Below are positions 13,701 to 28,700 of a stretch of 64,000 nt of DNA, piece after piece. Source of the stretch: Planococcus citri (taxonomy: Eukaryota > Arthropoda > Insecta > Hemiptera > Pseudococcidae). The position numbers were made by a program, and so were the translations under genes. Each line of letters starts with the position of its first letter. The first letter of the stretch is position 1. The stretch lies in contig NC_088680.1 in assembly GCF_950023065.1 (NCBI RefSeq), positions 26,524,559 to 26,588,558 on the forward strand. The letters are read 5' to 3'. Below the pieces are notes generated by a model. It worked only from the letters and a program-made list of their open reading frames with translations. It was not told the DNA's origin and searched no databases.

Positions 13701-16700
13701 TACTGGAAACTTGACAGTTACTTCGCCATCGTTTAAAATACTTCGATGTTTTTGGGTTTTAACGTGAGTTACATTGAAAAGAGCTGGTTTCTCGAGCATG
13801 AAAATTTTCACATAGCGTTGATAAAAGTCGCTAAAAAACGAGAAAAATTCGAAATCATAAAAACGAGTTGAAAAAATTACTACCTATAGGTATCGAAGAA
13901 TGTTAGGCTATCTTACGGATCAGTTCTGGTATTGATTTCACAAGCAAAATAAGGTATGGTTTGGAAAGGTGTCGTTGTATTGACAAAAGCATCAAAATTC
14001 TCAGTAGATTCAAAATTAACGTCAACGTTGGCTTGCAGTTGGCTGGGTGGGTAAAAGAATTTCATTCTGAAAAAGAATCCGAGATCGTTAATTACCTTTG
14101 TTAGAACAATTATAATTTTATTTTGATTCATATACCTGACTGTATGAGTTGAATAACGTTTTTCGTAGACCACATTGGTAACTAAACTATTCGATAGGGT
14201 ATTGGATTTCATTAAATTACGCACAGTCACCCTGTTCCAAGTTTTCTTGCCAGTGAAATCGTCCACCATGTACAACGTGTCTCGAATTCCACACCTGAAT
14301 GCGAAAAATCCTCGAATATCCTCATTTACTAGATTCACCTGTGAAAATATTCTCAATTTAGAACCAATCGAGCTCGAAAAATCCAAAGGATTAGGTAATT
14401 GAATTATTTACATCGCTTAATGTGAAACAAGGCGTATCTTTTGGACGGGAGAACATCAAAAGATGCTGAATCTGATCAAATTGCTTATTATACTTTAAAG
14501 CGTACATGAAAGAATACGAATTTTTATTAGGAAGTAACAAATGTGTCGCTATTTTCGAATCATTTCCAGATTTAATTATAGTGGTTAGATTTGCTGCCAT
14601 CCTAGAATTTGAAAACACACAATTATCAATTTAAAAATTCTAATCGTGCAGGATGTTTTTCTTTCACTTACATCCATTTTCTGTTGAAATTAATACTGAT
14701 TCCTGTGGCTAGATCGGAGAGCAGGAGAGTAGCCCTGTAGAAGTACAATCTGGCGTTCAGCAGCTCAGTCACTGCTTTTTGCAAGCTGTACTGTACCTTT
14801 GCCGAACCAAACACTTCGTAAGGGGGTTTCCAAGCTGCGAATATTTCTGCTTTGGCGGAAATTGGTGTTAAATCGAGAGTGGAGTCGGAATTCGCGAAAA
14901 AAGCAGCGATGCCATCTCGGAACCTGCATTAGAAATGAAAATTTCAATCCTCATTCAGATGGGTTAAGTAGGCCCTACACAAAGTGCATCATAATGCATA
15001 CCATATTTCAACTTTGCTGACTGAGCTTCCTTTAACCTCGTTTCTGAGTGATTCTCCCTTTACTGTCAGAATATAGACTCCGGGATGTTGAAGTTTCAAT
15101 TCAGCGTCTATTTCTAAACGTTCTGTATCCCCTCTTGCTGTTACAATCTGCACAGGCAAAAGAAGAGTTTCATTTCAAGTCAAGAAAATCTTTAATGACA
15201 AAATTTTTCACATTCTGCGAGTGGCTAATACATACTTTAAGATTGACAATACGAGTATTGTCCTTCAAATCAGTTATTCTGGTATCAACATTGAGAGTTT
15301 TGCCCTTAGAGTATAAAGCTGCCAGTACATTGTACCCTCCCGAGGTTTTTTTCACATACATTTCTACGTTGCTGACTTCTGCACCTTCTTTACCTTTCAG
15401 CAACTTGCCTTTGATCTGAGAATTAGAAAAAGGAGGCAATTTATCCATATTAATTCAATCCATAAAACTATCAATGGGTGCTCAGCTGCTCACTTACTGA
15501 AAACGGTATTATGTCTGTAACAGAAGACGATCCTTGTATTCTGAAATTATGATTTGTGATCATCAAAGCGTCAATTTTCTGTTGCCCAGCGCCGGTTCTT
15601 TCCAAAGTACCCTCGAAATGAGCTTGTCTAAAGAAAATCACAAGTGAAAAGGATACAGACACATCAGTGTTTGGAAGCAAGTTCTGGTGCTAAGTACCTA
15701 CTTTAAACCTTCCATCGTTGATTCCAAGTTCAGAGTTACATTTGGAGGCTTCAAATCAGCTCTGGCTTTCATTTCTGTCTGATTCGAGTATTTCATAAAC
15801 GCTTCCAGGTGATGGGTTAGACCATCCATCTCATGATGGTATTGTAAACTAGCTTGTAACTCGTCTAGAATGTGAAACGGTGTTTTCAGTGCTCCAGATA
15901 GGCTGATGAAGTTTCTTTTATCCAAGTACCATACGCTTTTTAGAGCAAATAGTTCCTCGTGAAGCTGCTGATAAAAAAACCACGAGTGATTTAGCACTCT
16001 AATTCTGAATTTTTGATACATTTAGTTGGTAATATTGACGATCGACTCACTTCGCTCTGAGTAATAGGTTGTTTCAACGTTAATATGATTTGTTTCTGCA
16101 ATTTACTGAAATCTCGAAGTATCTGCAGGCGGTACGAAGGTAACGATATGAAAATCGAAGAAATATTGAAGGCTGCGTTCAAATTGAAGAAATTTTCGTA
16201 AATCTGAAATTAGATCTCACGTTATAAGTTTTTTTATAATTGGTTGGAATAAGTTACCTATACTTATGGAAAATGAATCTTACTTCAACAATGCTATGCA
16301 AAGACGTATTAGTCGATTTAGTAATCACATCGACATTGATTTCAGTGACGTAATTTTCTATTCCAGCTGTAATGATGAATTTACCAGTTTCCAGTAACTC
16401 GAAAGGAGTGTGAAGGTTGAAAATAAAGTAATGTAATCCATGCCACTTGGTTTTATTTTGCCTCGAGACAGAACTATCGAGTGATTGATATTGGTAAATC
16501 ATATCTCCTCCCATCTAAACGAAAAATAAATTTTTGGAAGATCACTATGATGTCTGCTAAGATTGCAGAAATTTATTTTGAAAGGATTCTTACTTTTAGT
16601 TTTTGGCCAAATGTTACTATTTCAGTCTCCATGCTACTATTGGTTCCTTCGTCGTTATTGTCTTTCATGTTGACTGTAGCTATTAAAGTGGTGATCATGT

Positions 16701-19700
16701 CGATGGAAGAAAAGAATCTGAGAGTGTTATTGAACGACGTCATGCTCTGCAATTCACGAAATAGGTTATTCCAATAATTGATATTTTCAAGTCTGCCTAC
16801 GAGTTATACTGTACCAAATTTTAGATACGATCGTACCTCCCAATCGAGTTGATCCCATACATTGGCTTTGAAAAAGAAAACGCTGGCTTTAGAGTCGAGA
16901 GTATAGCGATTGCCACTTTGTCGAATGAAATATTGGCCCATGATTGTGGGATACAACAGAGTGTCCAGCTCGAATACAGCATTAGATAAGACGGTGCTTT
17001 TGTATATTCCTGGGGTGTCTTTATCGTAGTAATTATCGCATTCGTCCAAATATGTGACTTTCGACTGTTCCGAGTTATACTCCAGGTTGATTCCGGCCTG
17101 TTGGAAGAATCATTTTTAGTGACAGCCCAAATAGATTGTTGAGTACATAAAAAAGACAAGAATTTAACAAATAGGGTGAGAAAATCTAATGGAATAACGA
17201 AACCCTGAGCAAAAATATTTTAAGAAAATACAAAAATTTCTTGAATTTTAAAAAAAGTTACCAATACGTTTTGGTATTGTTGATAAATTTATCAAAAATA
17301 CCTACTCATAAAATAAAAATGAATTAGAAAATCACCCAAAATTACCGCAATTTTTCCAAAAATTACCGCAATTTTTTAAAAATTACCGTTATTTGCCAAA
17401 ATTTACCAAAATTTACCATAATTTACCAGAAATTACCATAATTTACCGAAAATTTGATTTACTAAAAATCATCATAATTCACCAAAACTTACCATAATTT
17501 ACCAAAAAATACCAGAATTCATCAAAATTTACCAACGTTTACCATAATTTACCAAAAATTACCATAATTTACCAAAAATTACCATAATTTACCAAAAATT
17601 ACCATAATTTACCAGAAATTACCATAATTTACTAAAAATTACCATAATTTACCAGAAATTACCATAATTTACCAGAAATTATCATAATTTACCGGAAATT
17701 TAATTTACTAGAAATTATCATAATTCACCAAAAATTACCATAATTTACCAAAAAATACCATTATTTACCAAAAATTACCGTAATTTACCAGAAATTAATG
17801 ATCAATCAATAATTATACCTTTGTAGCATTAGATAAGCTAATTGACGCTTTCACAATAACTTGTTCGTCTTTAATGTATGTTTTGACAATAGCATTACTC
17901 TCCTTGAACGATTCGATTGGCGTGAATAGTTGTATATTGTATTCCAAATCAGTCCACGAGTGGTAATTAGCTGCACCAGCGAATCCCAGCGTGAACGAAT
18001 TCCATGCACATCCCAAATCCACCTACAAAGAAGGATATTATAGAGCTCTAAAATTCTGAATACCTTTAATGAATTATGAATGCCAGCCATGGTTTTTTAC
18101 TCACCGCTTTGCCATTGTACATGGCGACTAATACGAGCTTACTTAGGTAACCCATTGGGGTAGCGAGATGTAATTTCAAGTGAAAATTGGACAGATTGTT
18201 ATAAGCGTAAATAAGTTCGACTCGTGTGTTGAAATGTAAACTGGTCAAATTGACGAAAATGTGTTTCTCATCCGGATCGTAAAATAATATCCCGCTTACG
18301 TCTTCGTATTTCTCATAAGGTGTGGTCATGTGTAAACATAGCTTGGTTTTTTCAAAAGGGTGCAAAATACCTATAAATTGAGGGAAAAGTTGAGTTTCAA
18401 AAAAAAAAAAAAAGTCATCTCTGCGAAGCCGAGAATTTCATGATCTCTTACCTTTGATGTATAATCTGTATAATTTATCATTTAATCTGAGACTGGCATC
18501 GCTATTGATTCGATTCTCAGTCATGAATTTAAGCCTGGTGTTCAGCTCGGTTTCCACGTATTCGAGGAAGGGGGTTCGTGTAGCTAGATGGAGATTGTAC
18601 TCGGTGGCATTGGCATAATGTGTCACATATCCTGTGGTTGAGACTTGCAGAGAGTATTTCAAATTGGGCTGCAGATAGTTAAATTGAAGACAATGTTAAA
18701 AATCATGCCGATGGGTAATATTTTCCCAGTTTTCAAGGTGTAAATTACCTGTAGAAGGAAGCTAAGATGGACCAAATCGACCACACTGGTGTAATTGATC
18801 CCAAAAGCCAATGCAGATAAGTCTTGCAGGGTGCTGTTTAAATACGACGATAATGTTATACTGGTTTTATTGTCGTCGAATTTGTATCCTCCTCTGGTAT
18901 CAAATACTATACTCTGGTTGCCTTGCCATACCAAGCTACCATTTGTCTGGAATTTCTGATTTTCTACATACGTTCTGCCAAATTGGATATGATGTTTCGA
19001 TCAATCAGTAAAATTTAAAATCAAATCTTAAACAAAGAGACAAGACCTACCCAAAAGTGAACGCAGATTCTCTCCAGTTCTCAAAAGGTGTCAGTAGTTG
19101 GAATCCGACTTGAGCTATCCCTCTGGTAAGTAGCTCATTTTGATGGTACGCCATTACTTCAATTAGTGATGTTGGGTTCATCTCCAGAGCAGCAGTTAGT
19201 GTAGATAGGGTATCTATCGAAGAAGATTTAGAGATCAGTGGTAAGATTAAGATTACTGAAAAATGGAATGAGTTTTGTTGATACCTACCTTTATTTTCAT
19301 ATAAAAAAGATGCTTCGCTGGTGTGTCCTGGGTACTCGAAAATGAACTTGGCGTAATATTGCTGGTCTTTTGGTAACACATACGATCTTGTGTTGAAATT
19401 AATGATTAGTTTTTGAGATGGGTCTCGGTTCACGTCCCATTGCAGCTCGATTCCGACGTTCGAGTTCCATTTAAGTAAAGTGCCTCTGGCTACCAGATTA
19501 ATTTGTCGTATTCTGTAGAAGTGAGGACATTTACATTAGTGTTAGTGTCTTGAGAAATCATATTTTATGATTCGATAATACTGCGTGTTCTATCACAGAG
19601 GCATAAATCGCCTGGAAGGGCAGCAACCCAAACTATTCAAGTGTTAGTTGATTTGCAGACCCTGAAAATTGAAGGAGAGAAATTGAGAAGTATCTAGTGT

Positions 19701-22700
19701 TGATTCAAAATTGCATTACTCATTGAATATTGCAGATCGGTTGAAGATGATTACGTCTTGTAGAAGATCTTCAAAAGAGGTGTGAAAAAATCTTTTCAAT
19801 TATGACTTATGTACAAAATTGAAGGAGCAATGATTGGTTGAAATTTTTGAAGTGTTCTAACGCCTTCAATTTTGAATGTAGGCAAAACATTAAAATAACT
19901 TGATTTATAGAATTTCGAAAGCTCTACAAAAAAAGGTCACTGAAATTAAAGGTCTCAGAGCACTTTGAAAATTTCAATCAATCTTGGCTCCTTTAATTTT
20001 AATTTTAAATTTAGACTATTTTGAAAGGAACCCTTTTTGTACTCCTTTCAGAGTTCTGCTACTCGACTCGATCAATTTCACCCTTTTCGCAATTTTTAAG
20101 GAGTTTCGGTTCCTTTAAAAATCATTACAATGTACCCTACAACTTTGTCCCTTCATTGCTGAATATGGCAAGCCAATTTACACTGGAGTAGTTTGGGTTG
20201 CTGTCTTCCCGGCGAATCATTCAACGCATATAGTAAGACACTTTGTATTTTTAAAAAAGTATTATGTACTTGTCTAAATGTATAATGGCTCTGAGTTCCT
20301 TCTTCTGCAAGTCCACTCTGTTACTCATAGAATATCTGGCTGTTTGATTATAAATGTACTCTAAAAAAGTATCATAAACATCTTCTGAGGGGACCAAATG
20401 TCTCGCCACAATGTTATATTTGATTTCATTATGCTCAATCTATAAAAGCAATAAAACAAAAGATTGAAAATACCGACGATAGAAAGATTAATGCACTTAT
20501 GGGTAGAGTTTAAGTATCTAACTGGTAGTGAAAGTAGTGAAAAAGTAGCGAATTTAGTCAAAAAGGTGGTTAAAAAAATTATAAAAATCAACTAATGCGT
20601 TCATTTGAATTTTTAAAAAAATATATTTTGATTGAAATTAGAAACTACTTTATCTGCAAATTTTCTTCCAATTTCAATTTTTTTTGAAAATTTTCCTTGA
20701 AAAATTTGACTTTGTTAATTTTTGTTGTGTTTGGGAGGGGGGAGGGGGTCAAGTGCAGAGCTTTCTGAAAATTGGTTGAAAAAAGGTAGTAAAAAAAGTA
20801 CTTGGTGATTTTTTCGAAAAAAATTCCGTTACTAAGTAGATATCATGGCCAACTTCTGGTAATTTTCAATTATTGGAGGGGGGGGGGGGGGGGTCAATTT
20901 AACAAATTTTACGACACTTTCTGCAGTTTTGACAAATTATGTATCATTCAATTTTGAGATTTTCCGATTAATTCTTGGTATTTTGCAATAATCTAAGCTA
21001 TCTGTGCAAAATTTTACCCAAATGAGACGTTTTCTCAAATTTTTGTCGTTTTTTGATGGCCCATCAATTTTTGATATTTTTGAGTTGATTGACCAATAAT
21101 TTTATAACTAACTGATCCACTTCAATTTTTCATTGTTTCAGGTGAGTACAAATTTCCTTCCAAAAATGATAAAATATGAACTCGCGTATGAGAATAAGTA
21201 AGTAATTGTATAATCTTTATGAGAAAAGTTACGTAAGTCACTTCTACACCTGTGACCCTTCATTTTCCATAGCAAATCAAGGGAATTTGAAAAACATCTG
21301 AAATAATTGTCCATCAGGTTTGAAAATTGAATTTTTGACTTAAATCAAACTTTGGTCAAAAATGGAAAAAAAACGAAATTTTACCAAATAGACCAAGATG
21401 GCTGAATTTTGGTGTGTGCTCTATTTTTGATCCTTCAGGAAATGGTTTCGAACCATTTTGAGTGATAGTTCTGGAGCACCCCAGCAGATTTTTGAAAATT
21501 GAAATTTCCGCAAAATTTTACGTAATTGAGTTGTTGAAATGAAATTTACTTAGTACCCTATTTTTAATATGCCGAGTCGATTGAAGGTGGTTTCAGGGTG
21601 TTCTGGAGGCTTCGGGTATATTTAGGGAATTTCAGATTTTCTAAAAAGTGGTCTAAAACCGTCCAAATTAACTTAAGCAACATTTTTCAATTTCAATTTC
21701 TTTGGAATTTTTTCTGTAAAAATTTGATTTTTGTTAACTTTTTGTGTGTGTTTGGGAAGGGGAGGGGGTCGAGTGGAGAGCTTTCTAAAAATTTAGTTGA
21801 AAAGTATAGGTAGGTACTTACTGCGGCGGATATTTTGTGTTCAGTGTCCATAAACGTTATTTTGGCGTTTATCAAAATTTCATTAAAGAGACGCGAATTG
21901 ACGAGTAATTTAATAATGTAGGTGTTCATGTAATGGGTAGATTTATCTTGAAATATTCCTCTCGCCTTGGCTGTGTGGCCACTGAACCACATACCGTTGA
22001 AATCCACCTAAAAATACATTTTCGTTGATTAAATGAAAGGGTTTGCGAAAAATTAATTTTACTGATTCGCTGGTTTAATGTGTCATACATATAAAGGAGG
22101 TCTGCAGAAACACTTACATCGTATTCCCTTTCGAATCGTTCGTTAATTCGAAAATGAACGATCATTGGTTGTTGAACCGAAGGTAGAGTTGTGTTGAGTG
22201 TGAACTCGTAATGAAATCTGGGCGATTGAGGAGAAACTATATCCAGTTTTATCACAATATCTTTGCCTGTTGAGAAAAAAATAATGTAAAATTGATACTC
22301 GAAGGCTGAAAAATCCTCCCTCCCCTCAAAAAAATGACTCTGTACCTGTGGCATATCGAACCAATACCATCGAACTGGATCCCGCTGGATGACTATGGTA
22401 GCCAACTCCTAACTTGACGTTGACATCGGTAATAGGCTTGGTTATCTCTAAATGCGAATTAAGCTTAAGCCCATTGAAAGATCTAAAATAAGAAAACAGC
22501 AGCTGGATCTTGCATTTGACTCGTTCGTCTTGAGATAACGGATTGGATATGTAATCAACTTTAGATTCGATACGATCGTAAGATTTCTGCAAAAATTAAA
22601 ACTCTAGGTTGCTGGAAACAGATATGGAGGAATGATGTTGGTGATAGCTCAAGTGTATAGGTACCTGGTATCCTAAATGCAGTGCAAAATTTATCTCCGG

Positions 22701-25700
22701 ATAGAAACTAGACTCCAGCGAGATATTGGATCCAAACGTGGTGGCGAGTTTGTTTGATTTATCCTTATATTGGAAATCGAAATTTAATGTTTCGGTTTTG
22801 TTGTTCTGGAATTTATAAGCTATATGAAGATTAGATGAGCCTGATCCGTCTCCGACTAAAATATACCCGGTGATATTGCTGTCGAATTTATTGGTTTTGA
22901 ATTGCAAATTAATGTCGCACTGAGAGACACCTTTTTTTTCTGTCCAAGTGTACATTCCTATAAATTGAAAGATTATATAAGCTGTAAAGTCTCAAACGTT
23001 ACGAGTGGATGGTGAAGTTATGATGATAATATACCAGTTAGTTCTGCTACAGGTTTAGAAGTAATGGCGAAGTATAATTTTGGATTGTAAACTACCACTC
23101 TTTTGTCTTGTTTTGAGTGAAGTTCTAAGATCAGGTCGACGTGTTTTTCGCCATTGATATTGAGGAAGAAATTGAGTACTTTGTCGTTTGGAGTATTTTT
23201 GTATACACCTGCAATACGAATACAATTGTTTTAATGATCTAATTATAGTCATAGAGGTTCATGTTCGTACTGGGTGTTCCATAAAAGATGTCGAATAGTT
23301 TGCTTGATGATTCAGCGACTCTAACTACACAAGTGTAAATTGATAGACCAAAATTGAAAATCCATGATTTTGCTCCTGCAGATTTCAAGATCGGCAAACA
23401 AACTTACACATGTGCAATTTTAGTATCTACTGATTATCATGAAAATTATTTGACATTCATCATGAAGCACTCAGTATGGGATGAAGTTTCTTTTACCATA
23501 AGCTTCCAGTTCTGTTTTATTGCAATGAATAGATACGGTAATATTGCTATCTTCAGGTGTGGTAAACATCAACATCTTGAAGTTTCTTTCTATCAAAGAA
23601 TTAGGAGTTTCAAATTCCATATCGATGGCTGACTCATTCACCTACAAAATGATCTTTGCATAGAGATTTGAAGAGTAATTCATTTTTTGAAAAAAAAATT
23701 CATTATCTTACTCTGAGAAATTTCTTGTTATATCGAAACTTGTACATTACAGCTGTGGGGTCAGATTTCTCAATGTATAAGCTGAACTTGAATGGTCCTT
23801 TGAGCATGTTTATGAATGATAAAAATGCTTGAGTGGAATCAGGAATATTGTAAGTTGAGCAAATTTTCAATCCGAAGACTTGATCCAGAAGAGGCCAAAA
23901 ACAATATGGTTTTCCAAATGACATCGCTGTCTCGTTTAGCATCACATCTTTATGGATTGTGTTATTTTTTAAGAACAAATCCGATCTGTGTTCAAAAAAT
24001 AAAATAATTCATCAAAAAATCTCTTCCCAATTTCCTATCGAATTATTGTACGTACTCCAAAGTAAAGATGTTGAATTTTTTCAGAGGGAGTTTCAGCGAT
24101 AATGAGATATTCTCGTAACCATCCATGTGAAAACTACCTTCTACCTCAGAAGCTGTAAACATTTTACTCTTCAGTTGTATCTGAGTTTGTTCGTAGACCA
24201 AATCTGTACCCATTGTGCCTTCAAAATTCACTGAGAATCTAGAAAAAAACAAGAAGTTGAGGGAGGGAACATTTGCTAGGATGGTGGTACAATCTGAGGT
24301 ACCTCACCTAGGTTTAAATTTGCCATCGATAAAAATCTGATGAGCAGTACTGAAATTTGATGCATCGACGTAAACAGCTGTGTCAAAATTGGTGATGGAA
24401 ATTCCAACTGCGTCTAAATTCAAAGGTACTCCTGCTCCTGTCGGAGACACGTAGCTGATATCCATGAATACCGTCGAGTAATCGTATTTGATTTCCTGCA
24501 AATGAATTGCCCCATTGAAAAATATGTGCCTGCCTTCATTTGTGTTCAAGCTCATAGCCGAGCGTACGATGCTTACCTTTCCATTAAGAAGATCCTTAAT
24601 AATTTTATAAATGTCGAAGTTCTCGAACATCTCGTTGATATCATTTTTATTTCTAAACGATACGTATTTTACCTCGTTGCCGAATAACTTGAACGAAAAA
24701 GATACCTAAAAACACAGAATCGATACATAAACTAGTCACGAAACCGAATTAATGGGCCAATGGATAAAAACTAATGGCCTGTGAAGGACCGTATAAATTA
24801 TCAAATGACATACGGCGTTTTATGACATACCAGAAAATATGTCTCGGTGTCTGGGTCGATCTATATAATATAAATTGTACACCTCATCTCTCCCCTCAGC
24901 CTGCATTCGTTGTAGCATGTGCACTTGGTAATAATTTGTATCGATATCGTACTTACCGAAGGATCGGGAAAATTTCCAATGATGGAGTTGGGTAAAGCTC
25001 GAATTCGCTCTTTCAGCGTGTTTGGTAGGCTACGTAAAAATCTCAGGGATGGGAAGTTTTTTTCAAATAGATTCACCAGATGTTGAGCTCCGTCTTTGAA
25101 GAATTTCTCCGATAGTTTTTCGAATCCTTGAAGAAATACGGTTGCCTGCAAATTATCTTTTGGTTAATGAATTCAGAAACGATGATTTGTTAGAAGAAGG
25201 AAGGTTGACGATACCTCGAGCGCATTGATTGTTTCTCCATAAATGCCAATGGTTACATTGATCGATAGGTATTTGGGTATGTAAGTTTTTGTTGAAAAGA
25301 TGATATTTCCACTGATAACACCTCCTGAAATGCCAAATGAATGAGTCAATATTCGGTTTTAAATCGAGGTTTTACTTGGAAATGGTTTTGAAAATTTACC
25401 TATTCCGTAATCACTCAAAAAAAAAGATTGTTCAAAATTTTTCGAGTATTTTCGAAAATCCGATCTGAATTTTTTCTGCAGATAATAATCTTGCAGGATG
25501 GACTGAAGCTCTATTCGATAATTTAGCGAAGATTTCATCACGTTTTGGAGATGAGACCATACGAAAGATCCGACTGAAAAAAGATGTAGGTAGAGTTTGC
25601 TTGCAAATGAAAAAGGGCTGAATTGTGTTCGAAATTGATTGTTGTACCTTGATTGACTTCTTCATTTTCGAGTGTATTTTTGACTATTTTGATGGCTCCG

Positions 25701-28700
25701 TAATTGGGACACCTCATAAGTTGTAAATAAGCAGCTATTCTTATTTCGGCTTCGTTATCAGCATTGGTGTAAATATTTAGCAAAAATTCCATATTGTAAT
25801 CACAAGGAAGCCTCCTGCAGGCAAAATTATCAGTGTTTGAAAACAGTTATTATAAAAGTTGGATTTTTGAAATTTTGATTGAACATTGTTGGACACCTCT
25901 AAAAAATTGTAGATCCAAAAAACTCGACCCCCCGCCCTCTTTGTTCCCAATCGCGAAAAAACACATTTTTTGAGAAAAAAATCAATCTTCAACGAGTTTT
26001 GTATAAAAAATTTCCCAAAATATGTACAAAAAACACGAGTCTATCCACAAAAATGTTTTCAACATTTTTTGAACGCCCTCGAGGGATTTTTTCATATTTT
26101 TTCTCCAAGTGGGTCATCTTTAAATACGCAGAAAACTCATTAAAATGTGTTTTTTGTGTCACACAGTACTTCCAAAAAAAAATACTCGTGATGAAGTTCA
26201 AAACTCAATTTTAGGAAAATCTACCCCCCTCTCTTATGGGACCCTTAGAAGGGTCCAACATTAAATCCAATTTCATATTCGTGTTCAGGGGGTTTGATTC
26301 ATATAAAAATGACACCCATAATGTCAACTTTTTTCGGCCCCAAAATTGGGGGGGGGGGGTGCCCATGAGCCCTAATGAAATTTTTTGAGAAATTGTTGCA
26401 TGTTCTACAGTTTTTTAAGGTTTATGTGCAAAATTTCAGAAATTCATCACGAGTATTTTTTTTTTTTGGCAGTGCTATGACACTAGAAACACATTTTTAA
26501 AAGTTTTTTTGAGTTTCTGGAGATGATCCAACCTGCAAAAAATTATAGACTCGTGCTTTCTGTACCTACATATTTTAGGTAAAATCAAAATTTTTTATTC
26601 AAAACTTGTTAAAATGTGATTTTCCCCCCAAAATTGTGTTTTTTTCGTCATCTTGGTGAGGAGGGGGAGAGGTCAGGGGGGTTGGAGGAAAAATTTCGAG
26701 TCTAGAAATATTTTAGAGGTATTCAACAATGTCCAATCAAAATTTCACAAATTTGAGGACAAGAACATTTTACCTATTTTAGGTACTCAAAATTGCTAAA
26801 TTAGGTAAGTAAGACCTACTAACCTATGGCTTTCAATAGCAGTCAATCTTATTTCTACTGGAAGGCTTTGATCGAAGATACAGTTTCGTAAAGTGTACTG
26901 GATGGATTCGGTCTGGACTCCAGCATTTGCCAATGATTTCAGAAGTATAATGATCTGAAAGCAAAATGCAATGGTAATTTCATTTCTTTCACAAATTGTT
27001 ATTACAATCGTGATGTCAATTGTTGCTGAAAAACATTTTCGCTTACTTTGTCATTATTTGTAGTACCTTCGAGCACTGTTTGATTCAATTGTCTTTCAAG
27101 ATGAAGTATTGCTGGTATGATGATCTCGTGTTCGTTGCAGTCAGCTACTCTTGAGCAAAACGAATGTACCACTGAAGATATACTAAGTAGCATGTTATTG
27201 GTGGCATTATCAGCCATAAGTAAAGGAGTCGTCGATTCTATGACTTCTTCATCTGGTCTAAAATAATTGAAATAGTTTTTAAATTCGTTAATTTTTAAAC
27301 TTTTGAATGGACTTAAATTCAAAACTACGAGCATGCAGTATTTACCTGGAAAATAACGACATAGCGAAAAGCCATCCATTGGCTGTAGATTCACTAATAT
27401 TTCCATTAATCATAATCTCTTTCATTAATGATACAGCTGCGGTACTTCTCAAAAATGGCAACGAGTCTTGGACATGTTTTCTGTAGATAAATGTATTTTG
27501 AGCTAAATTCCAACGGGCTCGTTAAAATACTGACGTAATAACTTTGATCTGAGATATGGTACCTTCCAGTTGAGCATGTATCCGAAGATTGCTCCAGTAA
27601 TAGTTCTAAAGCGTCATATGACAGATGTCGAGCTGTGTGAATAAATTTTGTAAATGTGCTGGCTGCATCGGGTTGAAATTCTTCCTAAATTAAGAAAAAA
27701 TCATTAATATACTTGGTACGAGTTCGTAGAGAAATTAAAAATATTACGGATATTACTGTGGCAATGGAGCATAATTGCTTCAATAACATTACGCTCTCTT
27801 CTAATTCACTGGTCTCTGATTTCTTCGGTTTTGTGTGGTCGAATGATAGATCTTGTCGACTTGAAAAATCTATAAGTCATGGTTTGAATAAGTGTAGTCT
27901 ATACTTATTGTTGTGAGATGAATTATTTTTGAAATTTTAAAGTTTACCTGGAAAGTAGAGCGAATCGAAGAGAGTAGATTGTATTTCCTGAGCTAGTACT
28001 AGGGTTTGGGTTATTCGGGTCCTCGAACTGTAGGTCATATTGGTCAATTTCAGCGTATGATCTTCACTACAGTAAATATGAACTGGGATGCTGTGATCGA
28101 TCGTTTGATGGCAGACGACAGAGGAATTTAAAGGAGCCCATTTGTTGAATTTCTATAGTCAGAAGGATACAATATAAATGGTTTAAATAAAGTATATGTG
28201 ATAGTATAGAACTGATTGATTCTTTTTTAAAGGTAGAGGGAGTGGGGGGGGTTCACTTACCGATTGAAATACATATTTTGAAGTAGGAATGATGGAATGT
28301 AGCTGGTATCTTTCCAAACAATTGGATATATCTTTCACTTTTCTGATCACGAGGCTGGTACCATTTACTTTTTCGAGGTTATACTGTGTTGGGCACAAAC
28401 CATTCACATCTTTCTGAAAAATTATCAGCAGATTCATTTTGTTAAAATGTGTACTACATTTTATGAAATCCCTCTTGGAAAACGATTTCATTCGTACTTC
28501 GTTGATCACTCTATCGATATCGAATCTCTTCATTTTATTTTGAAAAGCTGACAAAATTCCTTTTTTAATATTCAGAGACGAGATCGTCTCACCACTCGTC
28601 GGGCAAACGTTGAAAATCGACCCATCGTAGAACGAGAATCTGATAAAAGATGATTATTTTCATTAATTTTTCCAAGAATTATACAATGTTATTTTTAAAT

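Noticed and set aside
28457..28500. Possible 44-base intron inside exon 4 of the lipid-transfer gene
   Set aside because: Removal would shift the frame to a stop, and 44 bases is shorter than any other intron here; reading through keeps the frame.
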